From: RGIG5952 sp045603485
Lineage (GTDB): Bacteria; Verrucomicrobiota; Kiritimatiellia; RFP12; JAAYLN01
Assembly: GCA_045603485.1 (NCBI GenBank)
Contig: JAZUMF010000056.1
Span: 1-22,146 of the forward strand
DNA length: 22,146 nucleotides
Reading direction: 5' to 3'
Each line of letters opens with the position of its first letter. Position 1 is the stretch's first letter. Shown here piece by piece: positions 1-6,340 of this stretch. A model generated the notes under the pieces. The model ran no database searches. It was not told the origin of the DNA and saw only the letters and a list, made by a program, of their open reading frames with translations. The translations under genes were made by a program, and so were the position numbers.

Positions 1-8
1 GATACCGA

Positions 9-74
9 CTATTTGTTGTGTTAGTATAGCGAGGTTTTATTGTTATGTCAAGTGTAACAGTCTGACACTTAAAG
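9..74 (-). repeat. RAYT-associated repeat copy 1 with embedded promoter
   Basis: This is a 66-bp element, matched in full by the copy at 2710-2775 and in part by those at 2611-2664 and 21443-21488. Read on the minus strand it contains TTGACA, a 17-bp spacer and TATACT, a near-perfect sigma-70 promoter firing out of the left edge. On the plus strand it can form two adjacent hairpins. One pairs ATAGCGA with TTGTTAT (two G-T wobbles); the other pairs AAGTGT (50-55) with ACACTT (65-70). The 24 bp at 45-68 are identical, in reverse complement, to the sequence upstream of the transposase gene at 21524. What it drives lies outside the window. A target site or relic of the RAYT transposase is my interpretation; a shared operator is the alternative. 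Confidence 0.75.
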
Positions 75-91
75 TGTATAATAACACTGCG

Positions 92-111
92 TCATTTGCG
101 ATATCAAATGA
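92..111. other. Short palindrome beside repeat copy 1
   Basis: TCATTTG (92-98) and CAAATGA (105-111) form a perfect 7-bp inverted repeat with a 6-base loop. A smaller one, AGTGT/ACACT, lies just to its left at about 73-88. No T-run follows, so it is not an obvious terminator. Role unknown; it could be a protein-binding site or part of a degenerate repeat element. Confidence 0.35.
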
Positions 112-187
112 TGTCTTGTGTTTTTATATAAAAAATATTAAACCTTCGTAATATGTTGCAATGTAATAATATATATACAAAATTTAC

Positions 188-198
188 GGGGGGGGGGG
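188..198 (+). other. G11 homopolymer tract upstream of a surface-protein promoter
   Basis: Eleven consecutive G residues end 18 bp before the -35 box at 217. The surrounding words (AATTTACGGG, then TAATTTCAAA and a TTGACA-like word) recur in shortened form at 312-338, where the G run is only three long. This suggests a local duplication followed by tract expansion. Long G tracts change length by slippage and in several pathogens switch promoters of surface proteins; that role here is an inference. A sequencing or assembly length error is also possible. Confidence 0.6.
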
Positions 199-216
199 TA
201 ATTTCAAAGCAAAAAT

Positions 217-256
217 TTGACAATGCGCTTTATAAAGTGTAACATTGGTAATGTTA
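217..256 (+). promoter_or_regulatory. Sigma-70 promoter and overlapping operator-like dyad for the 376 gene
   Basis: TTGACA at 217-222 and TAACAT at 240-245 are separated by 17 bp. A perfect dyad, TAACATT-GGT-AATGTTA (240-256), covers the -10 box and the expected start site near 252, the position of a typical repressor operator. The word AAGTGTAACA just before and over the -10 also occurs in the dispersed repeats. The predicted leader is about 125 nt long. Confidence 0.6.
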
Positions 257-264
257 GGTTGTAT

Positions 265-300
265 AAAAGACTTTCTCGGAATGCGTGTTCCAGGTCTTTT
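265..300 (+). promoter_or_regulatory. Interrupted hairpin in the leader of the 376 gene
   Basis: AAAAGAC (265-271) pairs with GTCTTTT (294-300), and inside it GGAA (278-281) pairs with TTCC (288-291). The A-rich 5' arm and T-rich 3' arm resemble an intrinsic terminator, but the internal loop makes it weak. It lies between the proposed promoter and the start codon, so it may be a leaky attenuator or an mRNA-stabilising structure. Confidence 0.35.
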
Positions 301-375
301 CTGTAAACTTGAATTTACGGGCTAATTCAAAATTGACCTTACCAACACTTTTGAAGGTATAGCGGAGGATTGTTT

Positions 376-2412
376 ATGCAAGTTAATATTAAGTTCGTAG
401 GGCTGATTCTTGCGGCTTTAATCGCTAACCAAACTTTTAGTGCCGAGTATTATGCCTCTCCAGATGGAGCTTCAGATGCTGAATGTACAGCTGAGGCTCC
501 AGGAACAATTCAGGCTGCCGTAAACAAGGCGTCGCAAGGCTCGTCTTGGGGTGATGGTGATACGGTAATTTTATTGCCAGGCACTTATGATTACACGAGT
601 TCTTCGTGGAATAATAAAAACTGTGTGACAATACTCGCAAATCAAAAATATTTGACCATTCGGTCGTTAAATAACGACCCGTCATCCGTTACTCTGCTTG
701 GGCCTGGAGATAGGATAGATGTTAGTGAAGATTTGACGACCACCAATGGACCCTATAAGTCATCGGCTATCTATGTAAAAAATTCGTTGGCAAAAATTCA
801 AGGCATTACCTTCACCAATTTCAATTCAGGTTCCAGCCCCGTTCTTGCATCAACAACGGCAAATACGCTCCTCGTTGAAAATTGCCACATATACGATTGT
901 CTCGGACAGGTATTATCAGCTGGTCCCATAGTGAATGATTCACGCTTTGTCGGAAATAAATCAACCGGGACTGCCGCAATATGTTATTGTAATAGAGTTG
1001 AAACATTTTTTACCAATTGTCTTTTCGTCGCAAATCAGGCGCAGTATGCCCTATTGTTTAGATTTAACGGAGCCCTCGTCAATTGCGTAGCTTCAAATAA
1101 TATTTCAACTGCCAACAGTGCGATTTCTGTTGATGTAAGCAATGTAAGCAGTACCGTTATCAAAAATTGCCTTTTTGCTGGAAACAGCTCAATTGGTGCT
1201 TCAGTGCTATCAGCATCTGCTGGATTAGTGGTGACTAATTGTAAATTCATTGGTAATAGTGCCACCTCCTCAAGCGGTGCCGTTAATGGAGGAAGTTATT
1301 ATGACTGCCTCTTTGAAGGTAATTCGGCAAAGGTAAACTTTGGTGTCGGTGCTGACTTTAGCGCCTTTAATTGTTCATTTATTGGCAATACCACAGATGG
1401 TGAGGGTGGCGCGATACGCCTTTTGAATAATACAATTTCAAATTGCTTATTTAGTTCTAATACCGCTGGAATATCTGGCGGTGCAATTGACGTTCCCAAT
1501 AATTACAATCCAAAGATTTATTCCAGTATATTCACTAATAATTGCGCTTTAGGTACAGGGGGCGGTGCAATTAGTGGATCTAAGTATCAAGTATATGATA
1601 GTCGATTTGAATGCAACAGCGCTACTAATGGCATCGGAGGAGCAACCGATAAAGGCGGAACATTTTATAGGTGCGAATTTGTCCGCAATAAAGCTAAAAC
1701 CGTTGGTGCTATTTCGGGCTGGTCTACAACCACGGCGTATAATTGCAAGATTGTTGAAAATTCTGCGCTCACATCATGCGCCGCATGTACAAAAGTATCA
1801 CTCTACGATTGTCTTATTGAGAGAAATACAGCAGTTGATGGCGATCTTGGTGTTGTCGGGCAAAACTTTAAGGCTAACAGATGCATCTTTACCGGTAATT
1901 ATGAATCAACGGTGCTAATCTCTTCAAGTAATATTTCAGAGCTAAGAAATTGCCTTTTCGTCAGTAATACAATTTCTAGTACCAGTGCCAAGATAGCCAT
2001 GATTGAGCCTTCAGCCTATAATTGCACCTTTATCGGTAATAAAACCGGCGGTGCAGGTATATTAGGGAAAAGCTCTTCAAATTGTCTTCTTTACAAAAAT
2101 GAAGCCATTGATGTTATTGACGCATATTTCACCATCGTAAATTGCATATATGAAAATATTCCGTCCTCAAAGGTCTCTAAATCAAATTGTATTCAAACTT
2201 CATATCCTGATTTTAATATGGGCAGAAATCCCAAGTTAGCATTTTATGCGCCCAGTAGGAGGTCTCCTGCCAGAGATGCCGGAGTCAATGAAAGCTGGGT
2301 GACGCAGGAAACATTGGATTTAGCCAACAATCTGCGATTAAATGATGTAATTGATATTGGCTGTTACGAATATCACAATATGGGCATACAGACAGTTTTT
2401 AGCCTAAGATGA
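376..2412 (+). CDS. Secreted cysteine-rich parallel beta-helix protein with Pmp-like repeats
   Basis: This 678-residue protein starts with a Sec signal peptide (about residues 1-23, ending FSA). A conserved N-terminal block follows (YYASPDGASDAEC to about residue 90), then some twenty imperfect repeats of about 20-26 residues of the form NCxFxxN...GGA. Such repeats are typical of right-handed parallel beta-helices and resemble the FxxN and GGA(I) repeats of chlamydial Pmp proteins, but no C-terminal beta-barrel is visible. The regular Asn-Cys pairs would stack as a ladder. The end reads IDIGCYEY and then TVFSLR. The ATG at 376 is chosen because GGAGG (364-368) lies 7 bases upstream; a TTG at 370 in the same frame is too close to it. 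It is a paralogue of the protein at 4685-6274. Likely extracellular or surface exposed; ligand unknown. Confidence 0.88.
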   Translation: MQVNIKFVGLILAALIANQTFSAEYYASPDGASDAECTAEAPGTIQAAVNKASQGSSWGDGDTVILLPGTYDYTSSSWNNKNCVTILANQKYLTIRSLNNDPSSVTLLGPGDRIDVSEDLTTTNGPYKSSAIYVKNSLAKIQGITFTNFNSGSSPVLASTTANTLLVENCHIYDCLGQVLSAGPIVNDSRFVGNKSTGTAAICYCNRVETFFTNCLFVANQAQYALLFRFNGALVNCVASNNISTANSAISVDVSNVSSTVIKNCLFAGNSSIGASVLSASAGLVVTNCKFIGNSATSSSGAVNGGSYYDCLFEGNSAKVNFGVGADFSAFNCSFIGNTTDGEGGAIRLLNNTISNCLFSSNTAGISGGAIDVPNNYNPKIYSSIFTNNCALGTGGGAISGSKYQVYDSRFECNSATNGIGGATDKGGTFYRCEFVRNKAKTVGAISGWSTTTAYNCKIVENSALTSCAACTKVSLYDCLIERNTAVDGDLGVVGQNFKANRCIFTGNYESTVLISSSNISELRNCLFVSNTISSTSAKIAMIEPSAYNCTFIGNKTGGAGILGKSSSNCLLYKNEAIDVIDAYFTIVNCIYENIPSSKVSKSNCIQTSYPDFNMGRNPKLAFYAPSRRSPARDAGVNESWVTQETLDLANNLRLNDVIDIGCYEYHNMGIQTVFSLR

Positions 2413-2610
2413 CTTTTCTGATATTGCCAATAATCGATAGTTGCCAATTGCCAGTTGGTAAATTGTTGAGATGTACCTTGTTTTCAAAGGAATAATAGAG
2501 TGGCGCTTAAAGGTGTAAGTGTGCCTTTTGCGCGGTATACAAAAAATACTGAATACACAAGGATATAGCGTGCGGTTGTTCTTGACTGCCGTTATGCCAC
2601 CAATTAAATA
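2413..2610. other. Intergenic stretch without a recognisable gene
   Basis: From the beta-helix gene stop to the first internal repeat there is no credible reading frame with a ribosome site on either strand. A short inverted word (CCAA/TTGG, about 2440-2457) could form a weak hairpin, but no T-run follows, so I cannot name a terminator for the upstream gene. Leftward transcripts from the promoters in the next two repeats would run through here. Confidence 0.5.
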
Positions 2611-2664
2611 TTAGTATAGCCAAGTGTGGCTATTATGTCAAGTGTAATAGTCTGGCACTTAAAA
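2611..2664 (-). repeat. RAYT-associated repeat copy 2 with embedded promoter
   Basis: This is the most diverged of the three left-hand copies. Its minus strand carries TTGACA-N17-TATACT, directed at the 3' end of the beta-helix gene. The first hairpin is perfect here (ATAGCCA with TGGCTAT, 4-base loop AGTG). It uses different base pairs from copies 1 and 3, so pairing is kept while sequence changes. In the second hairpin one arm has a change (GGCACTT rather than GACACTT), which costs a pair. The flank outside TTAGT is not shared with the other copies. Confidence 0.7.
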
Positions 2665-2709
2665 CGATTCTGTGGCAAGTTTTACAGTAAAGGCTGCTTG
2701 CGAGTTCAA

Positions 2710-2775
2710 CTATTTGTTGCGTTAGTATAATGAGGTTGGTTCATTATGTCAAGTGTAACAGTGTGACACTTAAAG
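2710..2775 (-). repeat. RAYT-associated repeat copy 3 with embedded promoter
   Basis: This copy has the same 66-bp length as copy 1, including the outer word CTATTTGTTG. The minus strand has TTGACA-N17-TATACT pointing left. Hairpin one is perfect, ATAATGA with TCATTAT; hairpin two is AAGTGT/ACACTT. It lies 45 bp from copy 2 in the same orientation, so the two form a tandem pair. The word TTAAARCGATT after hairpin two is also shared with copy 2. Confidence 0.75.
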
Positions 2776-2893
2776 CGATTTTTTTGTGAAAAATTTTTTG
2801 CAAGAAATTTTTTTATCTTGCGTCATATATTATGTGATTTCGAGTAATAGTTAATGAAGGTTACGCTCGAATCTAACAAGAAAGGAGCAAATT

Positions 2894-3214
2894 ATGAAAA
2901 ATAAACTTGCAACATTGTTTGCCGTTGCTACGGTTGCTGTAGCGACACTTCCTGCGCCTGCAGTTGCGGGAGCCGGGGATGTCGTCGCCGGGCTTATCGG
3001 CGGTGCTATTATTGGAGCTGCGGTAACTGCTAATTCCGCGCCGACGCAGGTTCATTATGTCTCTCATTCCCGCCCTGTCGTCGTTACGCATGGCTGTCAT
3101 CGTCCGCCGCCACCACCGCGTCATTTCCGTAAGCCCCCGCCTCCGCGCCATTTTAGACATCACCAGTCGCACGGCCCCCGTCATGTTAAGGGAAGGCATG
3201 GCCGCCGTAGATAA
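2894..3214 (+). CDS. Small secreted cationic Pro/His/Arg-rich protein with a glycine zipper
   Basis: This 106-residue protein starts with a signal peptide (residues 1 to about 25, ending AVA). A glycine-rich hydrophobic stretch follows (GAGDVVAGLIGGAIIGAAV, about 26-44), which resembles a glycine-zipper membrane segment. The tail, from about residue 60, is made almost entirely of Pro, His, Arg and Lys and includes a tandem PPPPRHFR unit. GGAG at 2884-2887 supports the ATG. It is monocistronic, followed by a strong terminator. I know of no function; an envelope, metal- or polyanion-binding role can only be guessed from composition. Confidence 0.75.
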   Translation: MKNKLATLFAVATVAVATLPAPAVAGAGDVVAGLIGGAIIGAAVTANSAPTQVHYVSHSRPVVVTHGCHRPPPPPRHFRKPPPPRHFRHHQSHGPRHVKGRHGRRR

Positions 3215-3251
3215 TACTTTCGTCTGTATATGATATTTCTATATTTGATAT

Positions 3252-3288
3252 TTAGGGGAATGGCTCGCCATTCCCCTAATTTTTTTTT
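3252..3288 (+). terminator. Rho-independent terminator of the 2894 gene
   Basis: A perfect 12-bp stem, TTAGGGGAATGG (3252-3263) with CCATTCCCCTAA (3268-3279), has a CTCG loop and is followed by nine T residues. This is a textbook intrinsic terminator. Confidence 0.95.
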
Positions 3289-3521
3289 ATCGGTTGGGAT
3301 GAATGGTGGGGTAAAACTGTAGAATGGGGTACGCTAACTGTTGATAAGTATTTAGGATGATATTATTGTGTAGCCTGGCCATTGGATATGGTCTATAAGA
3401 AGAGATTAAAATGGTAAAAACGAAAAGCAAAGCGCCGTGTTTGGGCGTAACCATTTGAGGCTGCAAAATTGCGCAAGGCTCTCCGAGGGCTCGGTAGCCT
3501 TTTCAAAAGGTGGGGCGTTCC
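3289..3521. other. Intergenic region with a terminator-like hairpin at 3475-3501
   Basis: No credible gene is seen. AAGGCT (3475-3480) pairs with AGCCTT (3496-3501), and inside it CCGA pairs with TCGG around a GGGC loop, followed by a short T-rich stretch. It may terminate readthrough before the promoter in the 69-bp repeat, or be a relic of a decayed gene. A short open frame across this region lacks a ribosome site. Confidence 0.4.
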
Positions 3522-3590
3522 AACTTGACATTCAGTTTCTGATTGTGTACATTATTGCTATCATCGTTGTTTTACGGTTATTTTTGGGCG
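3522..3590 (+). repeat. 69-bp direct repeat A with promoter
   Basis: It matches 4585-4653 at 66 of 69 positions in the same orientation, offset by 1063 bp. It contains TTGACA (3525-3530), 17 bp and TACATT (3548-3553), a good sigma-70 promoter that would start transcription about 50 nt before the ATG at 3611. In one frame the repeat also reads as a hydrophobic helix (QFLIVYIIAIIVVLRLF), so it could be a fragment of a small membrane-protein gene rather than a purely regulatory unit. Confidence 0.8.
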
Positions 3591-3610
3591 CAAAAAAATG
3601 GAGTAATATT

Positions 3611-4210
3611 ATGAAAAAAATACTGTTCTTATCGTTTATATTTTTTGCAACAACAGTTTTTGCAGATAATCATGTTGAAAAACAAGCAATCACATTGGTA
3701 AATGAGTTTCTAACATATCTACAAAATGAAAGTAGTTTTTCTTATGACAAAGAAATTTACTTCTTTGGTGAGCATTCAATTCCTTCATTTATTTTATGTT
3801 TACAGGAAAAGCTTGTTAACGATAAAGGTGAGTGGCTCACAACAAAGCCAAAAGATTCGCTTATTGGAAAATTATTAAAAAAGAAGAAAAATTTATTCTT
3901 TTTACCTTCAAAGACCCAAAGGTTTATTTTTTGTAAAAAAGATGATAATACAAATTCATGTTTTGTTATTTGCACAGAACAAAAACAACCAGAAAAATCT
4001 CAGTTGGCTGGTGTGACAAACAGTCCGATGTCAAAAACACTTGTTTTTCGAGTCAACAATTTTACTAAACCATACATAAATTTATTAGAGTCAACTATTG
4101 ATGGCATGAATATACTTTATCTTTTGGATTTTCGCTTAAAAAATATAGATGTAAAATCTGCTGGAAAAATAAAAAGAGAAACTATTCTAATTTTTGATTC
4201 AAGAAAATAG
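3611..4210 (+). CDS. AT-rich secreted protein of unknown function
   Basis: This 199-residue protein begins with a clear signal peptide (MKKILFLSFIFFATTVFA, then DNH). The frame is open upstream to 3437, but GGAG at 3600-3603, 7 bases before this ATG, and the signal peptide fix the start. The mature protein is rich in Lys, Phe and Asn, with no motif I recognise; an L-rich C-terminal part (NILYLLDFRLKNI) may form a compact domain. Base composition is clearly more AT-rich than the neighbouring genes, which suggests acquisition from elsewhere. It is transcribed from the promoter in repeat A and lies inside the segment bounded by the two 69-bp repeats. Confidence 0.7.
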   Translation: MKKILFLSFIFFATTVFADNHVEKQAITLVNEFLTYLQNESSFSYDKEIYFFGEHSIPSFILCLQEKLVNDKGEWLTTKPKDSLIGKLLKKKKNLFFLPSKTQRFIFCKKDDNTNSCFVICTEQKQPEKSQLAGVTNSPMSKTLVFRVNNFTKPYINLLESTIDGMNILYLLDFRLKNIDVKSAGKIKRETILIFDSRK

Positions 4211-4287
4211 GAGAATTCGGTGTTATTCTATGACCCCTTATGTCGATTAATATCTCATAAATTGTTTCTTCTCCCTAGGAGATTTAT

Positions 4288-4494
4288 ATGATACGACTAT
4301 TGCTAACTGTGATATTTTCACTTCCATTGTTCCTTACAGCGGAAACGATTACTGTCAAAACAAAAGCTCCGCAGAATAGGAATGCGGTGTTTCAATACCG
4401 TGTTTCCAAAGGTTATGATAAGAATCGTCAGGAGATGTTTCGGGTATTGGTGATTTTCGGCGGCAGAAATACCGATGGTAAAGCCGATGCATGA
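4288..4494 (+). pseudogene. Truncated N-terminal fragment of a secreted esterase-like alpha/beta hydrolase
   Basis: A good ribosome site (AGGAG) precedes ATG 4288, and the first 18 or so residues form a signal peptide (MIRLLLTVIFSLPLFLTA). The rest, about 50 residues with FQYRVSKGYD and RVLVIFGGRNTDGKADA, resembles the start of secreted PHB-depolymerase/esterase-like hydrolases, in which a first strand (RVLVxFGG) leads to the oxyanion region. The frame stops at TGA 4492, yet the same frame continues with GCMGWGISQ before a second stop at 4522. This looks like a decayed continuation. No nucleophile elbow or catalytic triad is present. Family assignment is from memory of such sequences and moderate; it could instead be a genuine 68-residue secreted peptide. 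Confidence 0.5.
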
Positions 4495-4554
4495 GGTTGC
4501 ATGGGCTGGGGCATCTCGCAGTGATTGTCGGTCAGGATTTTTATGAGTCATCCA

Positions 4555-4583
4555 CCCTTATCCTGTGAAATCCGTGATAAGGG
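4555..4583 (+). other. Hairpin immediately before repeat B
   Basis: CCCTTATC (4555-4562) pairs perfectly with GATAAGGG (4576-4583) around a 13-base loop, and the 69-bp repeat begins one base after it. No T-run follows, so a terminator is not clear. It may mark the boundary of the rearranged segment. Confidence 0.35.
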
Positions 4584-4584
4584 G

Positions 4585-4653
4585 AACTTGACATTCAGTT
4601 TCTGATTGTGTACATTATTGCTAGCATCATTGTTTTACGGTTATTTTTTGGCG
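4585..4653 (+). repeat. 69-bp direct repeat B with promoter
   Basis: This is the second copy of the repeat at 3522-3590, with three differences (at 4624, 4629 and 4649). TTGACA at 4588-4593 and TACATT at 4611-4616 are intact with the 17-bp spacer, so it should drive the beta-helix gene at 4685. Homology to repeat A ends abruptly at both edges. Confidence 0.8.
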
Positions 4654-4684
4654 GGTGTGCTGTAATGTGTTTACGGGAGTGAAA

Positions 4685-6274
4685 ATGAAGAAGTTTTTTT
4701 TATCTTTTATCGTTTTTTCTTGTCTTAATGTCTTTGCTGCCAGTACTTATTATGTCTCTGTCGACGGTACTGCCGATGCAGATTGCTCTCAGGAAAATCC
4801 AGGCACTTTGGCTGCTGCATTAGCTAAGGCATCGGCAGGTAGCTCGTGGGAGACGGGCGATACAATTATTATAAAGGACGGTTTTTATCAATTTGATAAT
4901 TCAAGTGATAAGCCGTGCTACACTATAGATATTCCATTTTTGAGGCTGAGGTCTGAAAGCGGCCAACCTGAAAAGGTGTTGTTTGTCGGTAAACATTCCG
5001 AGAAGATTAGGTTTAGGGGATTCGATATTAAAGGACCTGCGATTATCGAGGGTGTGACTTTTACCAATTTTTATTCAACTTACAGTGGCGGGGCGTTAAA
5101 CGCATCTTCATCTGAGCTTGGTGCAGTTACGATAACTAACTGCCATTTTATTAAAAATCTAACTGAAAACGCAGGTACGAAATACCACAACGGCCCTGCT
5201 AACGGCGGTATCTATATTGATTGCGGCTTTTATACCAATACCCATTCCGTTTCGAGCGGTTATGCCCAAGGTGGCGTTGCTTCTGATTGTGTTGTAATAA
5301 ATTGCGAATTTATCGGAAATAATGCAAGTTTCGGCGGCGGAATTGGCCGCTCTTATGCGACAAATTGCCTCTTTATTTCTAATACAGGTGGCTCAAATGC
5401 CGGAGCAGCAGATGCATCTCATGCATATGGATGTACATTTATATCTAATTCTGTAACTGCCTTCGGGGGGGCTATGAATGGCGGTTCTGCAATAAATTGC
5501 AAATTTATAGCGAATTCCGCTAAAAGAGGCGGTGCGGTTTCAGGTACTGTGACCGTCGATTGTGAGTTTTCTAAAAATTACTCTTCGGGTGAGGGCGGCG
5601 CTGTTTATCAGGGTGCACACACAAATGGGTATTTTTACGGGAATGTAGGCGGCGGGGGGTCTGTCGGAAACGGAGCCAAGTTTTTTAATTGTTCGGTCAT
5701 AAATTCTGCAGCTGGTAGTTATGGAGCCTTTAGCAATGGATGTACCGTTCAAAATAGTTATATTTATGCGAATACCAACAGTCAATATGTTGTTGGTGGT
5801 GGGAAATTTGTGAATTGCCTGATTAAGGATAATAGAGTCACAAATGACAGGTTTGTAATCAACGGCGGTGCTCTAATAAACTGCACGCTGGTCGGGAATG
5901 TTCCGGGATCAAGCTATGGGGTTGCGTATGGTTCCACGATAACAAACACTATTTTTTATGGTAACACCCGAAGAGATACTCGAGCTTGCACATTCGTGTC
6001 TTCTCTTTATCAAATCGATATGAGTTCGACTTTCAATACCAATTACCCATCACAGCTGATTTCAAAGTCGCCGTTTATGGAAGATAGGCGTCCTAGCGCA
6101 CCATACACGCCTGCATTGAATTCACCAGCCATAAATGCAGGAGTCCCGATTGCTACAAATTTGACTTGCATTGCTGATTTTTACGGAAATAAGCGTATTC
6201 ACCACGATAGGATTGATATTGGCTGTGCTGAACATTGGCCATTATCGCCACCAACCTTCTTTATGTTTCGATAG
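4685..6274 (+). CDS. Secreted beta-helix protein with Pmp-like repeats, paralogue of the 376 gene
   Basis: This 529-residue protein has a signal peptide MKKFFLSFIVFSCLNVFA (1-18). Its N-terminal block, YYVSVDGTADADCSQENPGT onward, aligns with the 376 product over about 70 residues, including two cysteines. About fifteen NCxFxxN...GGA repeats follow and should form a right-handed parallel beta-helix. It ends with the conserved word IDIGC and then a terminal TFFMFR, comparable to TVFSLR in the paralogue. GGGAG at 4675-4679 sets the ATG at 4685; a longer frame from 4655 lacks a ribosome site and would bury the signal peptide. Probably secreted or surface-bound; neither substrate nor adhesion target can be read from the sequence. 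Confidence 0.87.
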   Translation: MKKFFLSFIVFSCLNVFAASTYYVSVDGTADADCSQENPGTLAAALAKASAGSSWETGDTIIIKDGFYQFDNSSDKPCYTIDIPFLRLRSESGQPEKVLFVGKHSEKIRFRGFDIKGPAIIEGVTFTNFYSTYSGGALNASSSELGAVTITNCHFIKNLTENAGTKYHNGPANGGIYIDCGFYTNTHSVSSGYAQGGVASDCVVINCEFIGNNASFGGGIGRSYATNCLFISNTGGSNAGAADASHAYGCTFISNSVTAFGGAMNGGSAINCKFIANSAKRGGAVSGTVTVDCEFSKNYSSGEGGAVYQGAHTNGYFYGNVGGGGSVGNGAKFFNCSVINSAAGSYGAFSNGCTVQNSYIYANTNSQYVVGGGKFVNCLIKDNRVTNDRFVINGGALINCTLVGNVPGSSYGVAYGSTITNTIFYGNTRRDTRACTFVSSLYQIDMSSTFNTNYPSQLISKSPFMEDRRPSAPYTPALNSPAINAGVPIATNLTCIADFYGNKRIHHDRIDIGCAEHWPLSPPTFFMFR

Positions 6275-6340
6275 TTGCGGCGCTTGCTTTAATCGGCAAG
6301 AATGGAGAACGAAAGCTCTTATTTTTGTTATAATAATATC

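Noticed and set aside
333..363. Second promoter (TTGACC and a TATA word) right before the 376 gene
   Set aside because: The -10 is poor, the spacing is 17-19 depending on choice, and the start site would fall at or inside the ribosome site. It is better explained as a degenerate copy of the upstream promoter neighbourhood.
9..2775. CRISPR array
   Set aside because: The repeats are only three, irregularly spaced (about 2.6 kb and then 45 bp), with internal variation and no cas genes; they fit RAYT-linked elements instead.
3437..3610. N-terminal extension of the 3611 gene
   Set aside because: The frame is open from 3437, but the promoter lies inside this extension, and the ribosome site plus signal peptide sit at 3611.
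376..6274. True chlamydial-type autotransporter (Pmp) genes
   Set aside because: FxxN and GGA repeats are present, but the roughly 280-residue C-terminal barrel is missing and both proteins end soon after the DIGC word.
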